Origin: Apostichopus californicus
Lineage: Eukaryota; Echinodermata; Holothuroidea; Aspidochirotida; Stichopodidae
Assembly: GCA_020650975.1 (NCBI GenBank)
Contig: JAIPMN010000366.1
Location: 1,677-29,578, forward strand
Length of the DNA stretch: 27,902 bases
Direction: 5' to 3'
The notes beneath the pieces were generated by a model, which was not told the DNA's origin, made no database searches, and worked only from the letters and a program-made list of their open reading frames with translations. A program made the translations under genes and the position numbers. Positions 1 to 9,896 of the stretch are shown one piece after another (within the stretch, counting starts at the first letter, position 1; each line of letters begins with the position of its first letter).

Positions 1-974
1 CAAGTTCCGATTTACCTTGGTTGGGACGCAATTGTTTTTTTCGGGGGTTGAGGGGGGGGGGGGGATCCCGACTGGCCGTGAGACAACATTTGAAGATGGG
101 AGCGCAATTGACATGTGTTTATACCGTGTATACGTCGTGGGGTGCATGGTAGCGATCTCACGCAAAAATATTTTTAATTGATGTATGATTTGCCATACAA
201 TGTAATTTGGAAATAATTATGTGAATTGGCCACCACAAAGTCACTTTTTCATTTTCCACTTTCTTGTTTGTCCCTGATTCCTTCACCCCCCCCCCCCCCA
301 CGTCCCTCCTCTATATCGAGAACCTCTGTGTCCTGGTCCGGCTGCATGCCCGAAGGTAACTCTGGCCTCTGAATATAATCAGTTTCATATCATTATGACA
401 CAACTCTGGAATAATGTCATCATGTGGTCTTAGCACTCAAATAGAACCAAGCTGCCTGGCCGGGTTGAATGATTCACCGTTGGTGATGATGTCATCCGAC
501 ACCTAATTCATCTTTGTTGATATGAAATTAAACCAATGCACGTGTTTCCATTGTTTCAAGAGTAAACTCATGTCGGCGCTGCATCTTATAATCGTACGAC
601 TATATAGTTTCCGTAAAGTGTAACGTGACATAACGCAATTGGCTTGCACTTAATACCGCAATTGTCTAAAGGCCTCCACGTAATAATATATACAACTTAC
701 ACGATATCATTGTAAAATTCAGAGAGCTGTTATCGTCGACTCATCGATTGATTCAATTAAATCGTTACGATATTAAAATCTTCGACTGGAGTCCAACTTC
801 AATTTGGGAACTTGAGCAAGAAGTTGCACCTGACTTCCACGGTTAACCTGGGATGGACTCTGTGACCTATAGGTGGAAGGGCCGATATGGAACAGACGAT
901 TCTGTTGCCCTTATTATGTTGACTACCCCGTTACCCTTCCACAAAAACTCATACCCATATCCAAATCAGTCATG

Positions 975-1038
975 GAGGGGGGGGGGTCGGTAGAATTTGC
1001 ACTCCACCCCCCACCTTCGGAAATCTTGCTCGCGCCCG
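975..1038 (+). repeat. Possible fragment of a dispersed repeat (G-run plus CCCCCCACC...CGCGCCCG signature)
   Basis: A G10 run is followed by a stretch ending in a C-rich, CpG-containing tail. It resembles the 'C-run / AAATC-like / CGCCC' endings that recur in dispersed repeats of marine invertebrate genomes. The resemblance is from memory and the piece is short. An 86-codon open frame crosses it (873-1133), but its composition and lack of any domain argue that it is not coding. Confidence 0.2.
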
Positions 1039-2453
1039 TTCCTCAGGTCTCTTACATCGCAGCCCAAAGCTTCTGCCACATGATCACGAATTTTCACCCA
1101 TCGACAACTTTCTCTGAAAATGATTTATGGTAGAATGCTTCTAAATTTGAACCTGAGAACCTACTGACCTCGGGCATAACTGTAAAGCCGCGACATTATT
1201 ATATTTCTTACCGTCACCCGCATAGCGCTGTTCCCACCTCAACTCCCCAACCCGTCCCCGCCCCATACCCCGCCCTCCTTCCTAAACGTCACCTCAGCAA
1301 AAGTAAGTGTCTATTGGAATTCTCATTTCCATGGCCTAAAATTATACTACAATAAATCGATACAGCTATAAATACATTATTTTGGTGTTATTCGATACAT
1401 GCTTGTATATTCAGCCACGGCCAGCTACCGTTATTTCTCGGACACGCATGTTCGGCGGGTTAATGAACCTAAATACCGTGGTGCTATATAGCAAACCCCT
1501 GAACAAAACAAAGCTGTTAAAGAATTTTTGTTGTTGAAATTCTTGAAATGTTCGTAAAAGCCAACAAATATTTACGGTACAAAGATGACGTTCTTAGTGT
1601 GCAATTCTGATTATAAAACCATGTGTAGCAATTACTGAGATGTATTTTGAAGCTTGTGATATTAAATTTACTTTGGACTCAAATAAGTGTGTTATATTCT
1701 TTATCCATTTCATTACGTTCAGGGTTCACGTAGAAGCCAAATGTTCGAAATGATGTAGAACTATTTCGCAACACTCCTTCACGCATCGGACCACGTCAAA
1801 TTTACGAACGATCAGGTTCAAATCTACCACTAAGAGTTCAATCAAGCGGTTAACTTACTTAATATTCATGATTTCTACGAACCCAGCGTAATTGTATTCC
1901 ACGTAATAACAGTCACTCCATAGTTACATTGTGGTGTGTGCACAACCCCTATTTCCGTTCGCTTTGTGAGTTAACTTGACGTCTTAAATTACGGCATCAA
2001 TCCCTCAAAGATGAAGACAACCATATAATATTCGTTATTCAGTAACAAAATTGGTAATATTCGATAGCACTATTTTATTCTAAGATCTTCAAATTTGATG
2101 CTAAGGTTGTGAATTGAATCATATGATCACAGTTATCAACGACGTATGTAAACTTATGAGGTCATTCATCTTTTACAAAGTTAGGAGAATAATTACAAGA
2201 TCAAAGGAAGCTGCAACGCTGATGCTTTGAATTGGTTGTTCATTCAGTTTTCGTGCACTTTTTTAAACTAAAAAATAACTAAATAATTGTTCCATTTAAT
2301 TATATTGATAGAAAATTCTGCATGATACAGTATCGTGGAAGTAAAGTGTTTTGTTTTCGCAATGTTTCTCGTTACGGTTAATGCATAATATATTTGAATT
2401 TAGCTGTCAATCATTACACACATTTAGACGACACCCCCTAACACAGCTATTTG

Positions 2454-2489
2454 ATTGGCCAAAGTGAACAGTTATTTTCATATGCAAAT
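2454..2489 (+). promoter_or_regulatory. Inverted CCAAT box and octamer motif upstream of candidate exon
   Basis: ATTGG (2454-2458) is an inverted CCAAT box. About 25 bases later there is a perfect octamer ATGCAAAT (2482-2489), the POU/Oct-factor site. They lie about 260-290 bp before the candidate 65-bp exon. Seen: both motifs match exactly. Inferred: they may mark a promoter or enhancer. Motifs this short occur by chance, so the call is weak. Confidence 0.25.
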
Positions 2490-2746
2490 TAGGAGGACTT
2501 GCCCTGCGCGGGAAGCAAAACAAAGCCATTGCAACACATCATACCCAAAACAAACCTTACTACGCCATAAGGGTTGACTCAATGCTTCAGGTTCACTAGC
2601 CAGTGAATTTCTTTACATTTTCGATGTATTGCCGATAGGAAGCGTGCCAACGTGTAGGAATCTAATACTTCATCCACAAAGTTTGCATCTGAAGGGAATT
2701 TGAACCCTGCTTCATCGAAAGACTCTTGTATTTATCTATTTTTTAG

Positions 2747-2811
2747 CTGTGGCTCAGCAACGTCGATGTTCGCGCATGTGTGGTTTGCAATCAGATACGA
2801 CCATGTCAGTG
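2747..2811 (+). CDS. Candidate upstream NFI exon (65 bp), possible N-terminus
   Basis: A stretch of 65 bp is bounded by a strong acceptor (pyrimidine tract then TTTTAG ending at 2746) and a strong donor (GTG|GTAAGT, GT at 2812-2813). It holds several CpGs in an otherwise CpG-poor neighbourhood, which suggests exon. NFI exon 2 begins in phase 0, so an upstream coding exon must end on a whole codon. In the frame ending at 2811 the exon is open throughout and offers ATG at 2776 or 2803. The 2776 start would give MCGLQSDTTMSV joined to DEFHPF. Vertebrate NFI genes use several short alternative first exons that splice to exactly this point, so a 12-residue leader is plausible. No similarity to a vertebrate leader is visible, and the acceptor implies a further non-coding exon upstream. 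It could also be a 5' UTR exon or a chance pair of splice sites. Confidence 0.35.
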
Positions 2812-5361
2812 GTAAGTCATTTTCAATTCTGGTTTGTTTACTTTCTTTAATTATGATTTTTGAAACAAATTTGACATTTTAAAAGTACTAATAAGTTGTA
2901 ATCGATGCAACATATTTCAAAGATTACATAGTGACATCTGATTTCGAAATTTGGTCTGAATTGATTATAATATTTACGACAATTCCAAGACGAATTCCAA
3001 TGTTTACGTTTAATTGTGAGGTCAACATCGACATAGTAGTTAGTATACATAGCCACGTGCATGCCGGTGTTGTGTCAGCACTGATTGTTCCGTGGTATTA
3101 CAACTGCGTAGCAAGCAAGCAAACGTGAAATCAATAGGATAATTGAGGGTTTATCGACTGATAACCTTTAGAGATGAATAAAACCTTGCGTGAGCTACCA
3201 ATTTAGCTATTTGATATGCCAAAAGCAGTGTTGTTTATATAATTCCGATGGGGCTAGTTAATGATAATTCCCTAAATTTCTATGAATGGCATTAGCCTGA
3301 GTTTTTCGGTAGGCGACGATATGGCCAATGTGTACGTTGAATTGCTGTTTCCACGCGTACAAACCGACGCCATGACGAAGTTTGCATGTTAGGCTCAGCC
3401 TATGCTACATCAAAATTGTATGAAATGTGTTGTAAAGTAGAAACTTTAAGTCATGCAAAAGCTGTAAGTCTTGTTAAAGTCGGCTTATTGTTATAATACT
3501 CCTAGGCATAAGTTCCATGCTTGTAAGGCCAATGTCTGTCATGTGCATGTGAACCATGAATCCAGGGTTAGGGTAGGCTTAATTGAGATTTGGCATTGAG
3601 CAAAGAATTATTACACTATGATCTGGACCTACTGTAGGCTTGTAAGTTGTAGCCCTATAGGGCCTATGTTTTTCTGGTTGGCCTATTGTTAGACCGTGAC
3701 ACTTTAACACCATCATTGCTCCTGTAGCTTATTCAACTAGTCACAAATAAGCCAAGTGGCCCAAATGCAATACTATACTTATGCCATGAAGTCCTTAGAA
3801 AAAGAAATTTATTAGGCTTACTGTAGAAGGCAGTTGCTAATTGTGACAGTTTGTTCAGTGAGAGATTGTAAGGTTAGAAGTTAGAAATCAAAATCTGAAC
3901 ACAAAATATTCAAGTAGGCTACGCTGTTTATTTGTCATTAACCATATGAACACAATCCTAATGTATCCCATGGTCCAGCAAAAAATGAGCATAGTGATAA
4001 CAGGTGATACCTATATTCTCAACGGCATGGCTAAATAGTTGCTAGGCCCAGTAAGGCTCAGGACTTCCTTATTTCCCAGATAATGGTCAGATAACTAAGC
4101 ACCAGCTCTGTCCTTCTCTTTCCTTTGACGGTTTGGTGACAAGAGCTCTCCTACCCATGTATACATATTGCTACAGTTATGTAATTACCACCTGCCAAGG
4201 TAAAAGTTTACAGCAAAGAGTGGAAAATCTTGAAGAATCGTAACCCAGGTTGGTGTTGAAATGGTAAACTTGGCTTATCTAAGCCGTTGCTCTAAATTGG
4301 TCCAAAAATTTATTCTCATTCCTCAGTGAACCATAGTTAAGAAGGCTGTAGTCCTGGATAATTAATTGATGATTATGTTATAATATATGTTATTTGGTTA
4401 TAAATTTCCTACGGTGATCTGTTTTGTTAGTGGTTTTGGTTTGTTTTGTTTTGTTTTTGAGTTGATCACTTTTACAAGAATCTTGTACACCCCTTGTGTT
4501 CTTCTTTGTTTTGCTAAGAGCACATTTGTGTGACGTTACATTGATCCATTCATATGAAATGAAAAGCTGATGTCCAGTACGTTTTCAACTCAAAGGTTTA
4601 ACTTTGACTTTGGCTTTTAATTTCAAATGTTTTCAATAAGGGGTGTTTCTGCTTAGATGCAGCCAACGGTATTGCCATATAATGGAAAGAAATGCAAAAT
4701 CTTGACGCATGTATTTTCGTTGGAGGGAAGGGGAGGGGAGGGGGTCAAAGGGAGAGGAGGGGATGAAAGTAGAGAGGGACCTGTCAACCCTAGAAGATTT
4801 CCAAGACACCGATCTTCGGATCATGACGTATGGTTTGAGGACAAAGGTCACACCGGGTAGATTGGTACAGATTTTTTCCCCCTTTAAACGAAGTAACGGA
4901 ATTGAGCAGCTAATAAATCATGATCCCTGATTACTGTAGTAATCAATGACAACTGCATGATGCTCAATGCAATCTATTTCATCAAGGATCGCATGTAAAG
5001 GAAGGCGGACGTGTGTTGATCTGTGTTCGTAAAAGCCCACGAAGGAAGGAACACTAAAACTCATTCAAGCTAATCAGCAATTTGCAACTATAGTATATTG
5101 TATTGTAGTTTCTAGTCACATTTCATACAAGTATTTCATCTCATCATACAGGGCTCTGTTGTTAGTGCAATCGCGGCACATTGTTACAACGGAATCAAAT
5201 TACAACGTGATTGCACTCAGAATCGTTTCATCTTACACAATAAACAGCTGTCTCTGAAGATGCAATCATAACATGTATTACAGAAGTAGTTTTGGTCACG
5301 TCATGGCAATTTCCACTTTTGAAGAGCCCTGATGCTATGTATTTGCTGTTTATTTTTGCAG
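2812..5361 (+). other. Probable NFI intron before the DNA-binding exon (2.55 kb)
   Basis: This is the sequence between the candidate upstream exon and the exon 2 acceptor. It contains a TAGGC/GGCCT-rich section (about 3390-3840), a GGGTTAGGGT piece (3565-3574) that is too short to be telomeric, and a purine-rich G/A patch (4720-4775). No ORF has recognisable homology. The end is a textbook acceptor: TTTGCTGTTTATTTTTGCAG, with AG at 5360-5361. Confidence 0.5.
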
Positions 5362-5893
5362 GATGAGTTCCACCCATTTATCGAGGCGGTGCTGCCTTAC
5401 GTCAAATCGTTTGCATACACGTGGTTCAACCTACAAGCCAGAAAACGGAAATATTACAAGAAGCACGAGAAGCGGATGTCACCATACGAGGAGAAACAGA
5501 TCAAGGAGGAACTGGACAACGACAAAGCAGATGCCAAGCAAAAATGGGCGTCGAGATTGCTGGCGAAATTAAGGAAAGACATCCAGCCGGAGCACCGCGA
5601 AGACTTTGTGTTGAGCATCACGGGGAAGAAACAGGCGTGCTGCGTGCTCAGTAATCCCGACCAAAAAGGCAAAATGCGCCGAATCGACTGCTTGCGGCAA
5701 GCAGATAAAGTATGGAGACTGGACCTTGTTATGATTGTTCTTTTTAAAGCCATTCCCTTGGAAAGCACGGACGGCGAAAGGCTGGTGAAACTGCAGGCCT
5801 GTACGAACCCTCTTTTGTGTGTGCAGCCGTTTCACATGGGAGTTAGCGTCCGTGAGCTGGATATGTTTCTGGCCAATTTCATCATGGCACCGG
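5362..5893 (+). CDS. NFI: Nuclear Factor I DNA-binding-domain exon (exon 2)
   Basis: This exon encodes the DNA-binding and dimerisation core of a Nuclear Factor I (NFI/CTF) transcription factor. The nuclear protein binds TTGGC(N5)GCCAA as a dimer and controls transcription in animal development. The exon is exactly 532 bp, from phase 0 to phase 1, and encodes 177 residues plus one base. Signature blocks are [20 protein letters not shown] (residues 18-37), [14 protein letters not shown] (61-74), [11 protein letters not shown] (80-90), [20 protein letters not shown] (93-112), [20 protein letters not shown] (113-132) and [11 protein letters not shown] (133-143). Cysteines at 94, 110, 147 and 153 and the histidine at 158 match, after adding a nine-residue vertebrate leader, the family positions 103, 119, 156, 162 and 167. 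The family literature, as I recall it, ties these to DNA binding and zinc coordination, with 119 as the redox-sensitive one. Acceptor TTTTTGCAG and donor GG|GTAAGT are both strong. An ATG at 5332 lies in the intron and is not the start. No frameshift or stop interrupts it, so it looks functional. Confidence 0.97.
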
Positions 5894-7144
5894 GTAAGTG
5901 TATATATATACGTACATAGTGCTAACATCGATATGATCAGATGTCATGATCTAGGGTGCTCTGCCTGCCTAAATTTTTATTCTACTTTTCAAAACAGCGA
6001 TATCGTGTACATGATATTTGTCGTGAAACGCATTTACATTTCAAATGTTGGCTACTTTGGTCGTGAATCTAGCCAAACGTAATGTTTCTGGTCCAACGGT
6101 ACTAGGGTCCCACGAGCATGACGTACAGTAGATTCAACTGTTTACGTAGCTCGGGCAAAATTGAAAATATTATAATGGAACTTTACATCCAAAATTGAGG
6201 CCATCCCGCTCAGCCGATCAAATGAACAATGTATCATTTGTAAGAACCGGGTATTAATTGCATCAGAAAGGAAAATGTGATGACATATTTGGTTGATTTT
6301 TAGTTTCAGTCCAAGTTTACAGCATAATGCCTGATTCAAGAAATTACAGTGGTTACATCATCTTGATGTATTGTTTACGAGCACAGGAAAGCTGTAAACT
6401 TTTTAAATATATAGTTCGTAGTTTTCATTCAGGAAAAAAAATAGTTGCTTGTGATGGCACCTTTTCCATGACGATGAGAAATTTTCCCAATTTGTTGTAC
6501 ATGTACTGTATGGTAACATAGGGTACTGGACACATTCATGTACACCTTCAAGTCAAGGTTCACATGCCACTCGCAATAACGTTAAACTCAAATTTGGTAC
6601 GGTTATGATGAGCCTTTGAAAGGATTGTCTAATGATAAAGATTGACCGAAAATTACCGATACTCTCATCTCATTACCTAATCAAATAAAGGCGATCTCGT
6701 TTCAAATCTTGGAGCACCGAAACAGATCATCACGTTCGGAGGTTTGTGATTTGGAATGAGACCACATACAGTAGGAAGACAGTCATCGGTTAATTAAACC
6801 AGAAAGCTATCTACATAGCAGAGAAGGTGTCATTAAGAACATTGATCGAATAGTGTTATAAATAGCAGTATCGTAAGTTGTTGGATTCGCCAGAGTCGTG
6901 CAGTTTTTACACCAGTCAGGAAAAAAAACCTATACACAGCACAGTACTAACTGAAAGGAATAGTTCATATACTGACACACATTAATCAGTGTTCGTATTT
7001 TGTGCAGCACGGTTTTCGACGGCTTAGATTTTGAACTCGTAAAATACTAGATGGTTGTTCAAAAAATAGAAAGAAAAAAATATAATAATTTGATATTCAT
7101 CTTGAATGATGTCACATGGCAACATTTTTTGGTTCAACCCTAGC

Positions 7145-7171
7145 ATTATGTGACATTATGTGACATGTGAC
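7145..7171 (+). repeat. Short direct repeat, ATTATGTGAC x2 plus partial
   Basis: ATTATGTGAC is present twice head-to-tail, followed by the partial copy ATGTGAC. This looks like a small slippage duplication with no evident function. Confidence 0.7.
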
Positions 7172-7769
7172 AACACTATACTGGATAAATGATTCCCTGT
7201 CGCTGCATTTCAAAGTGTACAGTATTGCAGTGTGCATAGTGCCAGTCTGTTCCGTGAGTACTCTGGATATCCCACACCCAGACAGGCACCGATATTTCAA
7301 CTCATACGTTACAATACAGGTTACTTAAACAAAGATTACGTACTGTAGTATAAATTTGCCTTTCATTTCCTTAAAACGGCAACTGACCCCCACCGTTGAC
7401 TAACAGTACACTGAAGCACATTGAAACTGAACATTGTTGCTTCATTAATGCTAGTACGAGTGACAATGTTTGAAACATGACGAAATCGATTGTTGCTTTT
7501 GAAAACAAACAAGACCTCTAATACTGTATCTGGAGAGAAGAGCTTGTTGAAGATAGTGCAGGCATGTGTATTGTAAAATATGTTTAAATACTCTTTGTCC
7601 AGGCGTTTCCAATTTTGTAAAATATCTTGCCACTGCCCTCTGTGCAAATAGTGGGCTAAATGTACAACAGTCAGCAGTCGAAGGGTTTTGGATAAGTGCT
7701 AGCAACTGTTAATAAATTAAATTTTAGGGCCAATCCGGATGACCATGAATAAAGTGGCATGCTAACATA

Positions 7770-7831
7770 GACGGTGGTTTTTAAGTATATACCGTCCTTT
7801 CTCGATTGGAGTAAGAGTACATTCTACTCTT
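7770..7831 (+). other. Two adjacent short inverted repeats
   Basis: GACGGT (7770-7775) pairs with ACCGTC (7791-7796). AAGAGTA (7813-7819) pairs perfectly with TACTCTT (7825-7831) across a 5-base loop. Two consecutive hairpins within about 60 bases could be chance, a degraded non-autonomous transposon end, or part of a structured transcript. Confidence 0.4.
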
Positions 7832-8394
7832 GCCTGGCATTGCAATAGCTCCCTCAGTATTTTGCCAAGTTCTGCTTTGAGCGGTAAACTCGGTCGCAGT
7901 TCTTGTACAGTACTAAACTAGTTTCGTTGGTCCTTTTCGTTTGCAGTTTATTGTACATACATGAATTGAATGCCCTTCATTAATATCGTCTCATTATAAA
8001 TGGATGTTATAAGTAGCCGGCTCGATCCGCCGTCGACTAAATTACGGTTTCCAAGTCAACACATGTGTACAAACATCTTTTCCCCCTCCCCCGCACAACC
8101 ATTTAACAATGCATAATGGACTTCGCTCCCAACATGTAAAGTTTAACAAACAAAACCAAAAACTATTGATATCAAATTCTTGATCACTCAACCATATGGG
8201 TCTTTATTTTATTTTCTTTTACGACAGCATTGGATTGTGGGTGATATGAATCTTTGACCCTTTAGAACAAACATGAAGGCAAATCTAATTTTAGTGTTCT
8301 ATTTAGGCCTAAGAGTGTGTGTGTAAAGTGTGTTAAGTGCATAACATGAGTCACATGATAGTACTAGTACTGCAGCTTTCAAGGTCAACAGTTC

Positions 8395-8460
8395 AAATAC
8401 TGTTACTGTATGTACTCAGTGTACTGTATGTACAGGAACTGTACGTAGGTATACTGTAGC
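8395..8460 (+). repeat. Cluster of TACTGTA/GTAC words
   Basis: Within about 65 bases, variants of TACTGTA, TGTAC and GTACTGTATGTAC recur at least six times in loose tandem. It is the densest example of a motif scattered across the whole window. No protein or RNA feature overlaps it. Confidence 0.5.
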
Positions 8461-8584
8461 TTCATGTGAAATGCAATTAATTACACCACAGTTGATAAAG
8501 TGATTTATGTTACTGTGTGTTTGTGAGTTAAGTATCGTTTGCTCTAGTAGACTGTGCCAAACCTTGGTAAGTAATTAAATGTGC

Positions 8585-8617
8585 CGGGGGTGGGGGGGGG
8601 AGGGGGAGGGGGGAGAG
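8585..8617 (+). repeat. G-rich low-complexity tract
   Basis: Runs of five to ten Gs are separated by single T or A bases, with a related G-rich patch at 8727-8775. With at least four G-runs in close succession, it has the layout of a G-quadruplex-forming sequence on the plus strand. Confidence 0.6.
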
Positions 8618-9130
8618 GTGCCCATCAGTTTAACTTATTTTATAATTGTTAATAAATTTTTATGTCCCTCATGAAAGGCAAGATGTTAATTGCTAGTGAT
8701 AGTTCAAAACATGTGGAAGTGGTGATGGGAGGGATGGGGGTGGGAGATTGGGGAGGGGGATTTGGGAGGGGAGTGGGATAAGACCAAAATTTGTTGGGCC
8801 ACAGAATGCTGAGCAAGCACAAACATGAATGCTTCAAATTAGCTGAAATTTTGAAGTACCTGCAGGCTTAAATCAAGTTTAATTCTATAGTGAACCTTCC
8901 TGCCAATTTTTTACTTTTTTTAAAAAACATTTTTCAACCTTTCATGTAAGTTTAATTCAGATCTGACTTCAGCAAGTCTGAACAATGTGCAGAGGTATTT
9001 AGTGATGGAAATGTCAAAATGTTTAAATTCTATGTTACACAAATATATACACAGTTTGCTTCTAAGTTGTTTGATTCCATGGAGGTGTTCAAAGTTCAGT
9101 TTAAATGCAAATTATTCAACCACAATGTAG

Positions 9131-9270
9131 ATCGGCCTTTTGGCTAAGATCATGTGTAGCATTATGTTCCCCTTCTAGGGGAATGGTGATACACACCCGA
9201 CGATGATCACACAGTCACAGTCCCGATGAAAGGGGACTGGGGTTGAGAGCGTATCAGTCTTTCGGTTGTT
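9131..9270 (+). mobile_element. U2-snRNA-5'-end-like structured sequence (possible snRNA-derived retroelement or pseudogene)
   Basis: ATCGGCCTTTTGGCTAAGAT (9131-9150), followed by CATGTGTAG, reproduces the conserved 5' end of U2 snRNA: the stem I region and the start of the branch-site recognition stretch. GTAGTA of U2 is GTAGCA here. After about 30-40 nt the similarity stops and an unrelated body follows. That body is strongly structured. Bases 9153-9172 pair with 9178-9195 in about 17 pairs with one bulge and one mismatch around loop TTCTA. GATCA (9148-9152) closes it with TGATC (9204-9208). A second hairpin has stem CAGTCCC/GGGACTG (9218-9224, 9233-9239). A perfect octamer ATGCAAAT sits at 9105-9112. 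A U2 head on a foreign body is what an snRNA-derived SINE or template-switched retropseudogene would look like. A genuine U2 gene is excluded because the rest of U2 is absent. Confidence 0.55.
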
Positions 9271-9848
9271 TGGTTTTTCTTGCTTAGGTTCTTTTCCTGG
9301 GTGACCTTTCTCAAAAAGTACCACAATGTCGATCGTACCATACTGCTATTGGTACTGTTTGCAGTTACAATAATAATATTGATTTACATCACTATGAAGA
9401 TAGCTTCAATGGCAGGTTCAGTGTTAGATACAATCACGCATGAATGAAGTTCACTGGCGTGACCTTTTTTTAACCAGGATATCATCGCCCACACAGACAT
9501 TTTGCTCCTCGATAAGTTCAGCACCCCTCCCACTTCCCACAACCGAAATAACAAAAGGAAAAAAATCATAATCATTTTAGGAGATTCACTGCACTCATTT
9601 CAAGAAGGTTCAGTACTTTTGATTAAATATAGAGCTTTTAAAAAGCAGAATGCAGCATTAAAATTTGCAGGCAATATTGATGTGTCAAAGATATGTAAAG
9701 TCTTTTAAAGAAATTCTCAAACTGGTCAAGCCCCTCCATGGTACAAGAGGCTAGACACATGCTCTAAATCCAACCTTTAATTTCCACACTTTTCCCCTAA
9801 ATTAATAATCTGATGCAAAATAAGGAACTCCTAGAAGGTTTTCTTAGT

Positions 9849-9896
9849 TGTGTGAATAGTACACTACAGTATGTGAATACTATGTGTGAATACTAT
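9849..9896 (+). repeat. Imperfect direct repeat of TGTGAATA(G/C)T
   Basis: Three imperfect copies of TGTGAATAxTA occur in under 50 bases, the last two as TGTGAATACTATG. This is a small local duplication with no function visible. Confidence 0.5.

Larger units (their letters stand above)
1..2746. other. Upstream / 5' intronic sequence without a recognisable gene
   Basis: I see no convincing exon here. Open frames are short and carry no recognisable domain. Visible contents are a G13 tract (52-64), a C14 tract (286-299), a G10 tract (977-986), and an AT-rich, low-complexity stretch from about 1500 to 2400. Just before the candidate upstream exon there is an inverted CCAAT box (ATTGG, 2454-2458) and a perfect octamer ATGCAAAT (2482-2489). 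These could belong to a promoter for the gene downstream, but no TATA box or initiator decides it. Whether this is 5' flank or a first intron cannot be told from the sequence alone. Confidence 0.6.

Noticed and set aside
873..1133. 86-codon open frame
   Set aside because: It crosses a G10 run and a repeat-like C-rich section. There is no domain and no supporting splice context.
2700..2882. 60-codon open frame starting at TTG
   Set aside because: It needs a non-ATG start and reads through the strong GTAAGT donor at 2812. Its frame would join exon 2 in the wrong phase.
3565..3574. Telomeric TTAGGG repeat
   Set aside because: It has fewer than two units, as expected by chance.
5332..5361. ATG at 5332 as the start of the NFI protein
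   Set aside because: It encodes [10 protein letters not shown] from the intron's pyrimidine tract and acceptor. The family begins at DEFHPF after splicing, at 5362.
5454..5928. Minus-strand and alternate-frame open frames over the NFI exon
   Set aside because: They are shadows of the conserved NFI reading frame with no recognisable domains.
9131..9320. Genuine U2 snRNA gene
   Set aside because: Only the first 30-40 nt resemble U2. The Sm site and stems III/IV are absent, and the body is different.
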